DNA of 64,000 nt from Opitutaceae bacterium. Its GTDB lineage: Bacteria; Verrucomicrobiota; Verrucomicrobiia; Opitutales; Opitutaceae. The translations under genes and the position numbers were made by a program. Where the stretch lies: contig JANQKV010000030.1 in assembly GCA_028280945.1 (NCBI GenBank), positions 1 to 64,000 of the forward strand, given 5' to 3'. Shown piece by piece: positions 19,401 to 27,478 of this stretch. The notes below the pieces were generated by a model. It saw only the letters and a list, made by a program, of their open reading frames with translations, was not told where the DNA came from and searched no databases. The stretch's first letter is position 1. Each line of letters starts with the position of its first letter.

Positions 19401-19614
19401 TGGCGGTGAAGACTTCAAGATGGATGCCTTTGTCCGCTATAACGGAAAGATGAAGTTCCTGGGTGATCGCGGTTACAATGTTCAGCTCAACGTATCCAAC
19501 ATCCTGGGCCAGGATGATGTGTTTCCGGTGATCAAGGGCATCAACGGCAATAACACGCGTTATGCTCGCAACGAGGGGACTCGTGTCACCTTCAAAGTTG
19601 GAATCGATCTGTAA
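16417..19614 (+). CDS. TonB-dependent outer-membrane receptor
   Basis: From the ATG at 16417 the product is 1065 residues. A signal peptide (ACVFALCGGLMLSPAAFAQQ) directly follows this start, which rules against the 41-residue longer frame. An acidic stretch, then ESIITLSPFEIEAETGW, precedes the plug domain (about 75-220) with GSRLKTDFKDIAAQVDTMT and SILFGTGSPAGVLDVSLSRAS. The remainder is a beta-barrel with many aromatic-rich strands, and the protein ends RVTFKVGIDL, a typical barrel terminus. The family imports large ligands using TonB energy. Position next to a LacI regulator and upstream of the sulfatase operon suggests oligosaccharide uptake. No separate SusD-like gene is visible. Confidence 0.93.
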   Translation: MTYQNIAPAKSFRRACVFALCGGLMLSPAAFAQQTSEEDIEDDESIITLSPFEIEAETGWIATETLAGSRLKTDFKDIAAQVDTMTMDFMDDFAVNSVEEALIYSANVSSPEDRITGNGDGFGTGQINNFSQIRGIGGGTNSREFFAASMPTDNYNLSRVTIASGPQSILFGTGSPAGVLDVSLSRASLTADGGKVEASWDNFGSHRYVFDYNKVVIEDVLGLRVAALNEDRKMEWEPNFDKEERVYATATFRPFKRTTLSVHYEEASREPNRVNRFVPFDNAQAWIQNGSPAFDNGPNADWSNLPEIFNRGSHHPVLLIDDQGNSTNPISYRNTVTVVSMQDLPGIPLLDQQADNWTLTNLDLFPDALLDSHIAGLADVDDWDGDHLNIFFEQQLAKNWFINAAYNKEELEINSWSPGTGSRTINVDPNLYLPDGVTPNPHFGEFYTQGNSNFSETLRSRENWRVLMSYELDFTERSNWFLNFLGRQRFGGMVSEDRYVSEGQQGFGYRMFLNDVGDTPLIEGSTFPQPGARQWASNGSRRLNTRQYLTAANGYFAVRPNLELDGRPYTFVDSAGVPYTIDPINNGLKTVDGHRMISGNGPQMEWQDQKTSQISYQGFFWDNRIVLTYGYRDDESEGRDTAETTPGRDTRDTGLWPYFKDVEWGGYREAQSGETSTRGIIVRPVEWVSFFYNDSDTWQPNIGRWSPYGHEYPGAEGEGEDYGVRLDLFDNKLSIKWNEFDMTAGPSRAANTPFNRWRDPVWNVENRWRQLVDTVTYPGQDEGGFRERGRALYWVMSDNTSKGREISIQASPIRNLNLRFTYSDREAIESNIALDWFAWVDERLPVWQALNVPEGGWGQSTEIRDNDGNLIEVVPGRDMNNDGTIGTWTWDTAWYNNDNPEGNPDDGNRFLSEYYNEVTVGGRDGASVIKALDGKANEFDRAKRWNFNVSYRFSEGRLKGFTVGGAARWRDAPLVGYASIDVDGNDVLDLATPYYGGEDFKMDAFVRYNGKMKFLGDRGYNVQLNVSNILGQDDVFPVIKGINGNNTRYARNEGTRVTFKVGIDL

Positions 19615-19640
19615 CGGAGGTCGATTCTTGTTAGGGTAAT

Positions 19641-19672
19641 GACAAGCTCGCACCTTTGGGTGCGAGCTTGTC
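19641..19672 (+). terminator. strong hairpin terminator after the receptor gene
   Basis: GACAAGCTCGCACC (19641-19654) pairs perfectly with GGTGCGAGCTTGTC (19659-19672) around a TTTG loop, and TAATTT follows. The 14-bp stem begins 26 bases after the receptor stop codon and 49 bases before the TPR gene. It should end or reduce transcription before the sulfatase operon, or stabilise the receptor mRNA 3' end. Confidence 0.85.
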
Positions 19673-19720
19673 TAATTTCAAAGCTCTCACCGGGAGCATA
19701 ACCGGTGGATTTTCGGGATA

Positions 19721-20542
19721 ATGAGAACAGCAATTTGGATCGGAGTAGGCCTTGGGCTCTGCCCGGCAACGTGGGCTCAGGGCATTTCGGGAGGCACCTC
19801 GAACCTATCGGCCGTCGGGTCGGTCATGTCCGCACAGATGGACCGTCAGGAGGAACTCTCGAAGTATGACCGGGAGATTCGCGAGGCGTATCGTTACCTG
19901 GCGGATGGCAACCTCAACGAAGCGTATCGACATCTCAACTACGCGATGCGGGAGGATCCCGGTCGGCCCGAGGCTTACATCGGGTTTGCCGCCGCGGCAC
20001 GTTCCAAGGAAAGCTACCGGGCGGCGGAAAAGGCTCTATTGCAGGCAATCGATGTGGCCCCGGAAAACGCGCAGGCCCGCATGGACCTGGCGAGTCTGTG
20101 GCTTATCAAGCAAACCCCGGAAGCCGCCCTCGGCGAGGTGGAACTTGCCATTGAGTTGGACGGCGGCGCCAACTGGAAGTCCCACCGCATCAAAGCCGAA
20201 GCGTTGATTGCCCTGGACCGTTTGGAAGAAGCCGCGCCGGTTTATGTGGTTGCCCGGGAGCTGGTGGCGGACCGCCTTCGCCGGGTCAGCCGCCTCATTC
20301 GCCGCGAAGCCTCCAAGGAGGAAGTCATGGAGATGCACGAAGAGGTCGAGTATGTGGTGGACATTGGAGGCAACGTGCGGGAGGTGCCGGTGACGCGCTT
20401 TGATACCGTGGCCAAGGAGGTTCCGGAGGAGTGGCTGCGGGTGGAACGTCGACTCCAAGGCCACTTGGAATTGGTCGAAAACCGCATTGCTGAACTCGAG
20501 AAGCTCGTGCCGATCCCGTCAGCTGGACCAGAGGCACCATGA
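19721..20542 (+). CDS. exported TPR-repeat protein
   Basis: The 273-residue protein has an N-terminal signal peptide (AIWIGVGLGLCPATWAQG). Three to four tetratricopeptide-like repeats lie between about residues 50 and 170, for example AYRYLADGNLNEAYRHLNYAMREDPGRPEAY and AEKALLQAIDVAPENAQAR. The C-terminal part is charged and helical (EEVMEMHEEVEYV..., then RRLQGHLELVENRIAELEKL, which looks like a coiled coil). TPR proteins act as scaffolds. It is the first gene after the terminator, and its stop overlaps the first sulfatase start (20539-20542), so it is part of that operon. Its partner is not known. Confidence 0.75.
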   Translation: MRTAIWIGVGLGLCPATWAQGISGGTSNLSAVGSVMSAQMDRQEELSKYDREIREAYRYLADGNLNEAYRHLNYAMREDPGRPEAYIGFAAAARSKESYRAAEKALLQAIDVAPENAQARMDLASLWLIKQTPEAALGEVELAIELDGGANWKSHRIKAEALIALDRLEEAAPVYVVARELVADRLRRVSRLIRREASKEEVMEMHEEVEYVVDIGGNVREVPVTRFDTVAKEVPEEWLRVERRLQGHLELVENRIAELEKLVPIPSAGPEAP

Positions 20543-22056
20543 TGCGATTCGAGCCGCGAAACGACGGCAGCAGCGGTGCAGCTCGCGCAGGTTGTCCGCC
20601 GCTTTTCGTCAATCCACCCGTCTTGGTGGAATTCTTGTTCAGGCGCATTCGCTCATTTGCATTGGTTTTGGGTGGGCTTTGCGCGGGGATGTCTGCCTCG
20701 GCGGAGGCTCCGCCGAATGTGCTGATCTTCCTGGCCGACGACATGACCTATTCGGATTGCGGTCCGTATGGCAGCGACCAGGTCGCCACGCCCCACTTGG
20801 ATCGATTCGCGCAGGAGAGTCTGACCTTCGACGCGATGTATACCTCGACCGCGATGTGTGTGCCCACGCGCGCCCAGTTGTGGTCGGGGCTGTATCCCGT
20901 CCGCGGAGGTTGTTACCCCAATCACAGTCAACTCCACGATGATGTGGTGCCGTTGCCGACACACTTGAAGGCGCTCGGTTATCGGATTGGGGCGATGGGA
21001 AAGAAGGGCAGCAACCCACCCGGTCTTTACGACTTCGACTGGACTGGCGGGGCCTTGAATCCAATCACCCTTGCCGAGGCGGAGGCGTTTATTCGCGATG
21101 CGGACGAACGGCCATTTTTGCTTTGGGTCGGATCAAACCAGCCCCATACTCCCTGGAACAAAGGACCGCGTGAGCGCTACGACGCCGACGAGCTGACGGT
21201 TCCTGACTATCTCGTGGACACCCCGGAGACCCGTGAAGCGATGGTGAAATACTACGCCGAGATTTCGGAGGTGGATCGGGAGTTTGGAGATTTTCTTCAG
21301 GTTCTCGATGAGTCCGGCCAAGCTGAAAACACGATTGTGATCTTCACCAGCGAGCAGGGCAGTTCGTTGCCGTTTGGGGGCAAGTGGTCGTGTTACGAAA
21401 ACGGACTGAAGACGGCTTGGATTGTGCGTTGGCCGGGTCGGGTGGCTCCAGGCACGCGCACCGCCGCCCAGACCCAGTATGTCGATTTCGCACCGACCAT
21501 GGTCGAAATTGCCGGGGGCGATCCCGTCGCAGCTTCGGCCGGGCGGGCCGACGCGGAGGGCTCGACGGGTTTTGATGGCCGCAGTTTTTTGTCGGTGCTG
21601 TTGGGGGAAGCGCAGACCCACCGGAAATATGTTTTTGGAGCACACACCACCATCGGGGTGGCTGGGGCCACCGCGAGCGGTTACGGAATCCGTTCGGTCA
21701 GCGATGGAGAGTTTAAACTGATCGTGAACCTGCAGCCCGAACACACCTTTTCCTGCGCCAACACCCAACCCGACGACCAGCCGCTGAAGAGCTGGCGGGA
21801 GGCGGGAGAGCAGGGCGATGCGTGGGCGCGGCAACGGGCCCACGCCTACGTGAAACGGCCGGCGTTGGAGTTGTATGACCTCGCGCGTGATCCGCAGGAG
21901 TTGCGGAACCTGGCGGAGGATCCTGCCCATGCTGGACGGATCGATGAACTACGGTTGGTGCTGGGAGAATGGATGCGCCAACAAGGAGACTTGGGTGTTG
22001 AGACTGAGCTGGCCGGGCGATTCCGCCTCCAGCGCTATCTGCGGCCCAAGTCCTGA
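20539..22056 (+). CDS. sulfatase, heparan N-sulfatase (S1_8)-like
   Basis: As drawn the protein is 505 residues from an ATG overlapping the TPR stop. The signal peptide (RSFALVLGGLCAGMSASAEA) starts only near residue 38, so a non-ATG start around residue 29-30 (TTG) is possible. The alkaline-phosphatase-fold core opens PNVLIFLADDMTYSD with the metal aspartates, and the maturation motif CVPTR starts at Cys107, which is converted to formylglycine. Later SEQGSSLPFGGKWSCYENGL and VDFAPTMVEIAGG resemble N-sulfoglucosamine sulfohydrolases. It would remove sulfate from imported sugars in the periplasm. Its closest relative in this window appears to be the last sulfatase of the operon. Confidence 0.9.
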   Translation: MMRFEPRNDGSSGAARAGCPPLFVNPPVLVEFLFRRIRSFALVLGGLCAGMSASAEAPPNVLIFLADDMTYSDCGPYGSDQVATPHLDRFAQESLTFDAMYTSTAMCVPTRAQLWSGLYPVRGGCYPNHSQLHDDVVPLPTHLKALGYRIGAMGKKGSNPPGLYDFDWTGGALNPITLAEAEAFIRDADERPFLLWVGSNQPHTPWNKGPRERYDADELTVPDYLVDTPETREAMVKYYAEISEVDREFGDFLQVLDESGQAENTIVIFTSEQGSSLPFGGKWSCYENGLKTAWIVRWPGRVAPGTRTAAQTQYVDFAPTMVEIAGGDPVAASAGRADAEGSTGFDGRSFLSVLLGEAQTHRKYVFGAHTTIGVAGATASGYGIRSVSDGEFKLIVNLQPEHTFSCANTQPDDQPLKSWREAGEQGDAWARQRAHAYVKRPALELYDLARDPQELRNLAEDPAHAGRIDELRLVLGEWMRQQGDLGVETELAGRFRLQRYLRPKS

Positions 22057-22080
22057 CTTCCTGATCCCCCTTCCTTATCC

Positions 22081-23727
22081 ATGCGAATTCTAACGCTCCT
22101 CGCCCTGCTTCTGGGCTCCGCGTGCCTGCCCCCGGCCATTGGCGGACCTCTCCGGCCGGCTCAGGACAGGCCCAACATTGTGCTGATCATGGCCGATGAC
22201 CTGGGTTTTTCTGACATCGGCAGTTACGGTTCGGAGATTCCGACGCCGCACCTCGACCGGCTGGCGAACAACGGCCTGCGCTTCACCCAGTTCTACAATA
22301 CGTCGCGCTGCTGCCCCACGCGGGCCTCGTTGCTTACCGGCCTGTATCAACACCAGGCGGGCATCGGTGAAATGACGCGCCGGCACGAGACTTCAACGGA
22401 GGGGTTTGTAGGGCATCTCAATGAGCACTGCCGCACCCTTGGGGAGGTGCTTGGATCCGCCGGTTACCGCACCTATCTTTCCGGCAAATGGCATGTCGGC
22501 CAGGCGGAGCAGGCGTGGTGGCCGCGCCAGCGCGGATTTGACCGCTTTTACGGACTGCTGGGCGGGGCCTCGAGTTTCTTCCGGCCCAAGGGACTGTATC
22601 TGGACAACGAACTCCTGCCGGTGCCGGATGATCCGGACTATTATACGACCGATGCCTTCACGGACTACGCGCTCGAATTCATCGATGAAACGCCGAAGGG
22701 CACGCCGTTCTTGCTCTACCTGGCGCACACGGCCCCGCATTGGCCCTTGCATGCACGCGATGAGGACATCGCCAAGTTTCGCGGTTGTTATACCCAGGGG
22801 TGGGACAGGCTCCGGGAGGAGCGTTTTGCTCGTCAGGTCGAGCTCGGTATCGTTGACGAAGCGCAGGGGCTTTCTCCGCGGGATTTCGAAGTGCCGGCCT
22901 GGGACAGCCTGACCGATCAGGAGCGCGACGATTTGGACCACCGGATGGCCGTCTATGCGGCCATGATTTACCGCATGGACCACAACATCGGTCGCCTCAT
23001 CAAACACCTGGAGGCGAGGGGAGAGTTGGACAATACGCTCATCATGTTTTTGTCCGACAATGGCGGTTGTCCCGAGCCGTGGAACACGACTAATCCGCGG
23101 GGCAACTCCCACCTCGGCGGCGGCACCATCGCCGATATTTACGACCGGAACAAAAGTGGCGGCATCTCCTACGGCCAGGGTTGGGCCAATGCCTCCAACA
23201 CCCCGCTTCGTCGCTACAAAACCCAGAGTCATGAAGGTGGTATTTCCACCCCTTTTATCGTGCACTGGCCCGCCGGATTAAGTGTGGCGCCGGGAACGAT
23301 CACCCACACGCCCGGGCACATCATCGACGTCATGCCCACCGTGATCGAGTTGGCGGGAGCGAATTATCCTGAAGTGTTCGACGGGCACCATGTTCACCCG
23401 TTGCCGGGCAAGTCCCTGACCACGGTTTTCGCCACGGGTGACCGCGTGCCCCACGACTGGTTGTTTTGGGAGCACCGCCTCGAAGGCGCCGTGCGTCATG
23501 GCGACTGGAAGGCCATCCAGCGCCAGCCGACCGGACGCTGGTTTCTCTATCACATGGGGCAGGACCGCACCGAGACCAATGACCTGGCTGCACAGTATCC
23601 GGAGATTTTGCGATTGATGGAGCACAAGTGGTGGGAGTGGGCGCTGACGAACAAAGCCACGCCCGAGCGCATGCCGCCGCGGCCGCCCATCACCACTGCA
23701 CCCGATTTCCGTGCGCCGCTCGAATAG
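22081..23727 (+). CDS. arylsulfatase-type sulfatase
   Basis: This 548-residue exported protein has a signal peptide (LLALLLGSACLPPAIGG) and the opening PNIVLIMADDLGFSDIGSYGSEIPTPHLD, holding metal ligands of the sulfatase core. The maturation motif is CCPTR, with Cys77 as the residue to be oxidised. GKWHVGQ, and HEGGISTPFIVHWPAG near the C-terminal third, complete the typical set. The pattern around GGGTIADIYDRNKSGGISYGQGWANASNTPLRRYKTQSHEGG is that of arylsulfatase A-like enzymes (S1_4-like). It follows the first sulfatase by 24 bases with no Shine-Dalgarno sequence. Substrate position on the sugar is unknown. Confidence 0.92.
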   Translation: MRILTLLALLLGSACLPPAIGGPLRPAQDRPNIVLIMADDLGFSDIGSYGSEIPTPHLDRLANNGLRFTQFYNTSRCCPTRASLLTGLYQHQAGIGEMTRRHETSTEGFVGHLNEHCRTLGEVLGSAGYRTYLSGKWHVGQAEQAWWPRQRGFDRFYGLLGGASSFFRPKGLYLDNELLPVPDDPDYYTTDAFTDYALEFIDETPKGTPFLLYLAHTAPHWPLHARDEDIAKFRGCYTQGWDRLREERFARQVELGIVDEAQGLSPRDFEVPAWDSLTDQERDDLDHRMAVYAAMIYRMDHNIGRLIKHLEARGELDNTLIMFLSDNGGCPEPWNTTNPRGNSHLGGGTIADIYDRNKSGGISYGQGWANASNTPLRRYKTQSHEGGISTPFIVHWPAGLSVAPGTITHTPGHIIDVMPTVIELAGANYPEVFDGHHVHPLPGKSLTTVFATGDRVPHDWLFWEHRLEGAVRHGDWKAIQRQPTGRWFLYHMGQDRTETNDLAAQYPEILRLMEHKWWEWALTNKATPERMPPRPPITTAPDFRAPLE

Positions 23728-23760
23728 CCCGATCGTTCGTTTTACCCCGAACCCGTTGCC

Positions 23761-25236
23761 ATGAACCTTTCGTTCCATTCTTTGGTATTCGCCATCCTGG
23801 CAGTGTTCCTGTCTTCGACAACACTGCCCGCCGGTCCGGACCATCCCAATGTCGTGTTCTTTGTCGTCGATGACCTGGGTTGGACCGACCTGAGTTGCTA
23901 TGGCAGCAAGTTCCATGAATCACCCCACATCGATGCGCTTGCGAGATCCGGGGTGCGCTTCACCCAGGCTTATGCCGCCAGCGGAGTGTGTTCGCCCACC
24001 CGGGCGGCATTGATGACGGGCAAGTCGCCGGCACGTGTGCGCATTCTTGACTGGTTGCCCGGTCGTGATCCCGCCCACGCCAAACTACTGCCGCCGGAGG
24101 ATCTGCCGGCGCTGCCCCTGGAAGAAGTCACCTTCGCCGAGGTGTTGCGCGAGCACGGCTACCAAACGTGTTTCACCGGCAAGTGGCATTTGGGCGACGA
24201 CGGATTCGGCCCGACCGACCAGGGCTTTGATGTGAACATCGCAGGCACCGAAAACGGCGCGCCGCCGGCCGGATACTTCTCCCCCTACAAAAACCCGCAT
24301 CTGATCGATGGTCCTCGCGGTGAATACCTCACCAACCGGTTGGCCGAAGAATCGGTCAACTTCATCCGCGAGCGCGACCCCGCAAAACCGTTTTTGCTCT
24401 ATCATGCGTTCTATTCCGTCCACACGCCGATTCAGCCGGACCCGGCTCAGATGCGGCATTTTGAGGAGAAAGCCAAAGAGCTGCCCGAGCGCAGCACGGA
24501 GGAACGTTTTGAACTCATCCACAACGCCTGGGTAAACAAGCTCTACCACGACAGTCCCGCCTACGCCGCAATGGTTAAAAGCGTGGACGATGCCGTCGGG
24601 TTAATCCTCGGCGAGTTGGAAGAACAAGGCATCAGCGACGATACGGTCGTGATTTTCACGTCTGACCACGGCGGCCTGTCGCTCAATCTCTTCCTGCCGA
24701 CGCCCACCTCCAACAAACCGCTCAAATACGGCAAGACGTGGCTGACCGAAGGCGGCATTCGTGTGCCTGCCATCATCCGTGCTCCCGGCGTGACACCTGC
24801 CGGTCACGAAACGGGCGTGCCGATCATCAGCATGGATTACTTTCCGACGATCCTCGACCTCGTCGGCATCGAACAACGGCCCGACCTCCACCAGGATGGC
24901 AAGTCGCTGCTGCCCCTGCTGCGCGGCGATGAAGGCATGGGTAGGCGGGACCTGATTTGGTATTATCCGATGTATTCCGGTTTTCAGGCGCGGCCGAGTG
25001 CCGCGATTCTCGCGCGTGGCTGGAAGCTCATCGAAAACTTCGAGGACTCCTCGCTCGAGCTCTACCTGCTCGCCGATGACATCGGCGAAGAAAACAATCT
25101 CGCGGAAGTCTACCCCGAGACGGTGCTCGCCATGCGCAAGCGCCTTTGGGCCTACCTCAACGAGGTCGGTGCACCCATGCCGAAAATCAACCCCGCCTTC
25201 ATCCCGAGTTTGTCCAAGCGCCACAAATACTGGTGA
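23761..25236 (+). CDS. arylsulfatase A-like sulfatase
   Basis: The 491-residue protein has a signal peptide (LVFAILAVFLSSTTLPAG) and the core opening PNVVFFVVDDLGWTDLSCYGS. The formylglycine motif CSPTR starts at Cys77. TCFTGKWHLG, FYSVHTPIQPDP and VVIFTSDHGGLS supply the remaining conserved metal and sulfate-binding segments, and RVPAIIRAPGV marks the later core. It resembles arylsulfatase A / N-acetylgalactosamine-6-sulfatase-like enzymes. It sits 33 bases after the previous sulfatase in the operon. Different sulfatases in one operon normally attack differently placed sulfates on one polysaccharide, which is inferred here. Confidence 0.92.
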   Translation: MNLSFHSLVFAILAVFLSSTTLPAGPDHPNVVFFVVDDLGWTDLSCYGSKFHESPHIDALARSGVRFTQAYAASGVCSPTRAALMTGKSPARVRILDWLPGRDPAHAKLLPPEDLPALPLEEVTFAEVLREHGYQTCFTGKWHLGDDGFGPTDQGFDVNIAGTENGAPPAGYFSPYKNPHLIDGPRGEYLTNRLAEESVNFIRERDPAKPFLLYHAFYSVHTPIQPDPAQMRHFEEKAKELPERSTEERFELIHNAWVNKLYHDSPAYAAMVKSVDDAVGLILGELEEQGISDDTVVIFTSDHGGLSLNLFLPTPTSNKPLKYGKTWLTEGGIRVPAIIRAPGVTPAGHETGVPIISMDYFPTILDLVGIEQRPDLHQDGKSLLPLLRGDEGMGRRDLIWYYPMYSGFQARPSAAILARGWKLIENFEDSSLELYLLADDIGEENNLAEVYPETVLAMRKRLWAYLNEVGAPMPKINPAFIPSLSKRHKYW

Positions 25237-25265
25237 ACGCGGGTGCCCCGCCGGGGTCTGCAACC

Positions 25266-27431
25266 ATGAAGCTTTTTCCCACCTTTCTTTTCGCAATCCT
25301 GGGCTCCTGTGCCACAGCAAATCCGGCAAGCCTGTTTTATGATCCGGATCTGCCTCCCGTCGCTTTTGCAGCGGGCGACCTGAGCGAGGCCCTGACGGCC
25401 CGGGGATTTGAGGTGACCCATCATCCACTCGCCCATTTTGAAGGCGACATCGATCACCCCTTTGTCGTGCTTGCCACGGGCGCGCCGGCGACTCTGCTCA
25501 ATCAGCTGGATGCGGCCGACGGGGACCGGGTTGAATCGCTTGCCGCCCAGGGCTATGCCTTGCGCACCACCCGGGAACCCGTATCCGGTTACTGGATATT
25601 CGGCGGGGATTCCGTTGGCACCATGTATGGCGGCATCGACCTGGCCGAGCGCCTTGCCCGGACCGGTTTCGCCGAGCGCCACAACGAGGATCATGAGCCC
25701 TACATCGCCAGGCGCGGCGTCAAGTTCAACATCCCCCTCGACGCCCGGGCTCCCAGCTATGACAGCGACGGCGATTCCGCCCACTTCAACGTGAAATACA
25801 TGTGGGAGTTCGATTTCTGGCGCGACTATCTCGATACCCTTGCGCGCCACCGCTACAACGTCCTCTCGCTCTGGAATTCACACCCGTTCAACGCGCTTTG
25901 TGAAATTCCCGGTTACCCCGATACCGCGCTGCCGGACGTCCACGATTACGACGGGCTGGTCAAGCGGATGACCATGGCCGAGAAGACAGCCTTCTGGCAC
26001 CGGGTTTTTGACCACGCGACGAACCGCGGCTTCGACATCTACTGGTTCAACTGGAACGTCTATACCTATGGCGCCACGGGGAAATACGGGATCGAGCACA
26101 ACCCCCACAATGGTCCCGTGCGCGAATACTCCCGCCGGGCACTTTATGCGTTTCTCGACACCTATCCGCAGATCGATGCGTTTGGCGTAAGTGCGGGGGA
26201 GCACTTTGGCGGCCTGCCGGCGGTTGAACGTGAAAAGTGGATGCGTGAGGTCTGGGGCGAAGCACTTATCGAGTTCGCTGCCGATCATCCCGATCGGGAC
26301 CTGTTCTTCATTCACCGTTTCCTCATGAGCGACATCGCTCCAATTGCCCAATACTGGAACGACTTCCCCCTGCCGTGGGACATCTCCTTCAAATATGCGG
26401 TCGGCCACATGCACGGCTACCACAACCCTGATTTTATTTACGAAAAGGGTGTCATGCGCGGCCTCGACGATCACGGCAAGAAGACCTGGCTCAACCTGCG
26501 CAACGATGACATCTTCTACTTCCGCTGGGGAAATCCGGACTACGCGCGGCGCTACCTCACATCCTTTCCGGAAAAGGACCGTTACTTGGCCGGCTACTAC
26601 ATGGGCTCCGATGGCTATGTCTTCGGCAAAACCTTTTCTTACGTCGATGCCCACGATCACCTGAACGCCCAACTGGAAATCGACAAACACTGGTTCAATT
26701 TCCTCATTTGGGGCCGCCTGGGTTATGATCCAACGCTTTCCGAGGACTACTTCATCGACCACGTCGCCCAACGTTTTCCCGGGACGAACTCACGGCGTCT
26801 CTACCAAGCCTGGAAGACCGCTTCCCTCATCTTCCCAACCGTCAGTCAAACCGTTTGCCGGGACAACGATGCCCAATGGTATGTCGAAGGCTGTCACTCC
26901 AAGTGGGGTTTTATCGATATCGAGCGTCTCTTGGGTTATGCACCCCAACCGGGCGCGCCGGTGCACTCCATCGCCGATTACGCCCGGCTAGTGGCCGCGG
27001 GTGAACCTCCCGTTTTGACCACCCCCGTCGAAAAAGCCGCCGAACTCCGTTTGCTGGCCGACGAGGTGGATTTCCTAACCACCAATCTCCCGACCGGTTC
27101 CAGCGAAGAGCATGACCTGTTGCTCAACGATCTTCGAGCCATGGCCGCGGCCGGACGCTACTATGCCGCCAAGATCGAGGGAGCCCTTCACCATCAACTC
27201 GGCGACCGCGATGAAGCTGTTCGCCATCTTGAGGAAGCCGTTCGCCATGCCTCCCGCTATGCCGCGCTCGCTTCCGCCGTATACCGCGACCAGCACCTTG
27301 CGCGGCACAATTCGCAAGGCAAGAACTCCGGATTCAGAGACAACAAGTTCACTTGGGCCGGTTTTGTCGCCGGCGCCCATCGTGATCTGGAGATTGCAAT
27401 CCAAGGAGCGGCTGGCTCCCCCGCCGAGTAG
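25266..27431 (+). CDS. exported GH67-like protein, first of a tandem pair
   Basis: From the ATG at 25266 (signal peptide KLFPTFLFAILGSCATANPA directly after it) the protein has 721 residues. The 120 bases of open frame upstream overlap the sulfatase and are discarded. The N-terminal domain (about 20-150) contains WIFGGDSVGTMYGGIDLAERL, like the first domain of GH67/GH20 enzymes. A barrel region follows with YNVLSLWNSHPFNAL, YWFNWNVYTYG and GVSAGEHFGGLP, the last carrying a Glu in a barrel-like position that could be catalytic. A helical C-terminal domain ends the protein. It is a paralogue of the next gene. An alpha-glucuronidase-like activity on uronic-acid side chains is plausible but not shown. 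Confidence 0.65.
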   Translation: MKLFPTFLFAILGSCATANPASLFYDPDLPPVAFAAGDLSEALTARGFEVTHHPLAHFEGDIDHPFVVLATGAPATLLNQLDAADGDRVESLAAQGYALRTTREPVSGYWIFGGDSVGTMYGGIDLAERLARTGFAERHNEDHEPYIARRGVKFNIPLDARAPSYDSDGDSAHFNVKYMWEFDFWRDYLDTLARHRYNVLSLWNSHPFNALCEIPGYPDTALPDVHDYDGLVKRMTMAEKTAFWHRVFDHATNRGFDIYWFNWNVYTYGATGKYGIEHNPHNGPVREYSRRALYAFLDTYPQIDAFGVSAGEHFGGLPAVEREKWMREVWGEALIEFAADHPDRDLFFIHRFLMSDIAPIAQYWNDFPLPWDISFKYAVGHMHGYHNPDFIYEKGVMRGLDDHGKKTWLNLRNDDIFYFRWGNPDYARRYLTSFPEKDRYLAGYYMGSDGYVFGKTFSYVDAHDHLNAQLEIDKHWFNFLIWGRLGYDPTLSEDYFIDHVAQRFPGTNSRRLYQAWKTASLIFPTVSQTVCRDNDAQWYVEGCHSKWGFIDIERLLGYAPQPGAPVHSIADYARLVAAGEPPVLTTPVEKAAELRLLADEVDFLTTNLPTGSSEEHDLLLNDLRAMAAAGRYYAAKIEGALHHQLGDRDEAVRHLEEAVRHASRYAALASAVYRDQHLARHNSQGKNSGFRDNKFTWAGFVAGAHRDLEIAIQGAAGSPAE

Positions 27432-27478
27432 TGGGACACCGGAGTTCTCGCGAAACACTTTCTTATCCAGTCCCGGTC

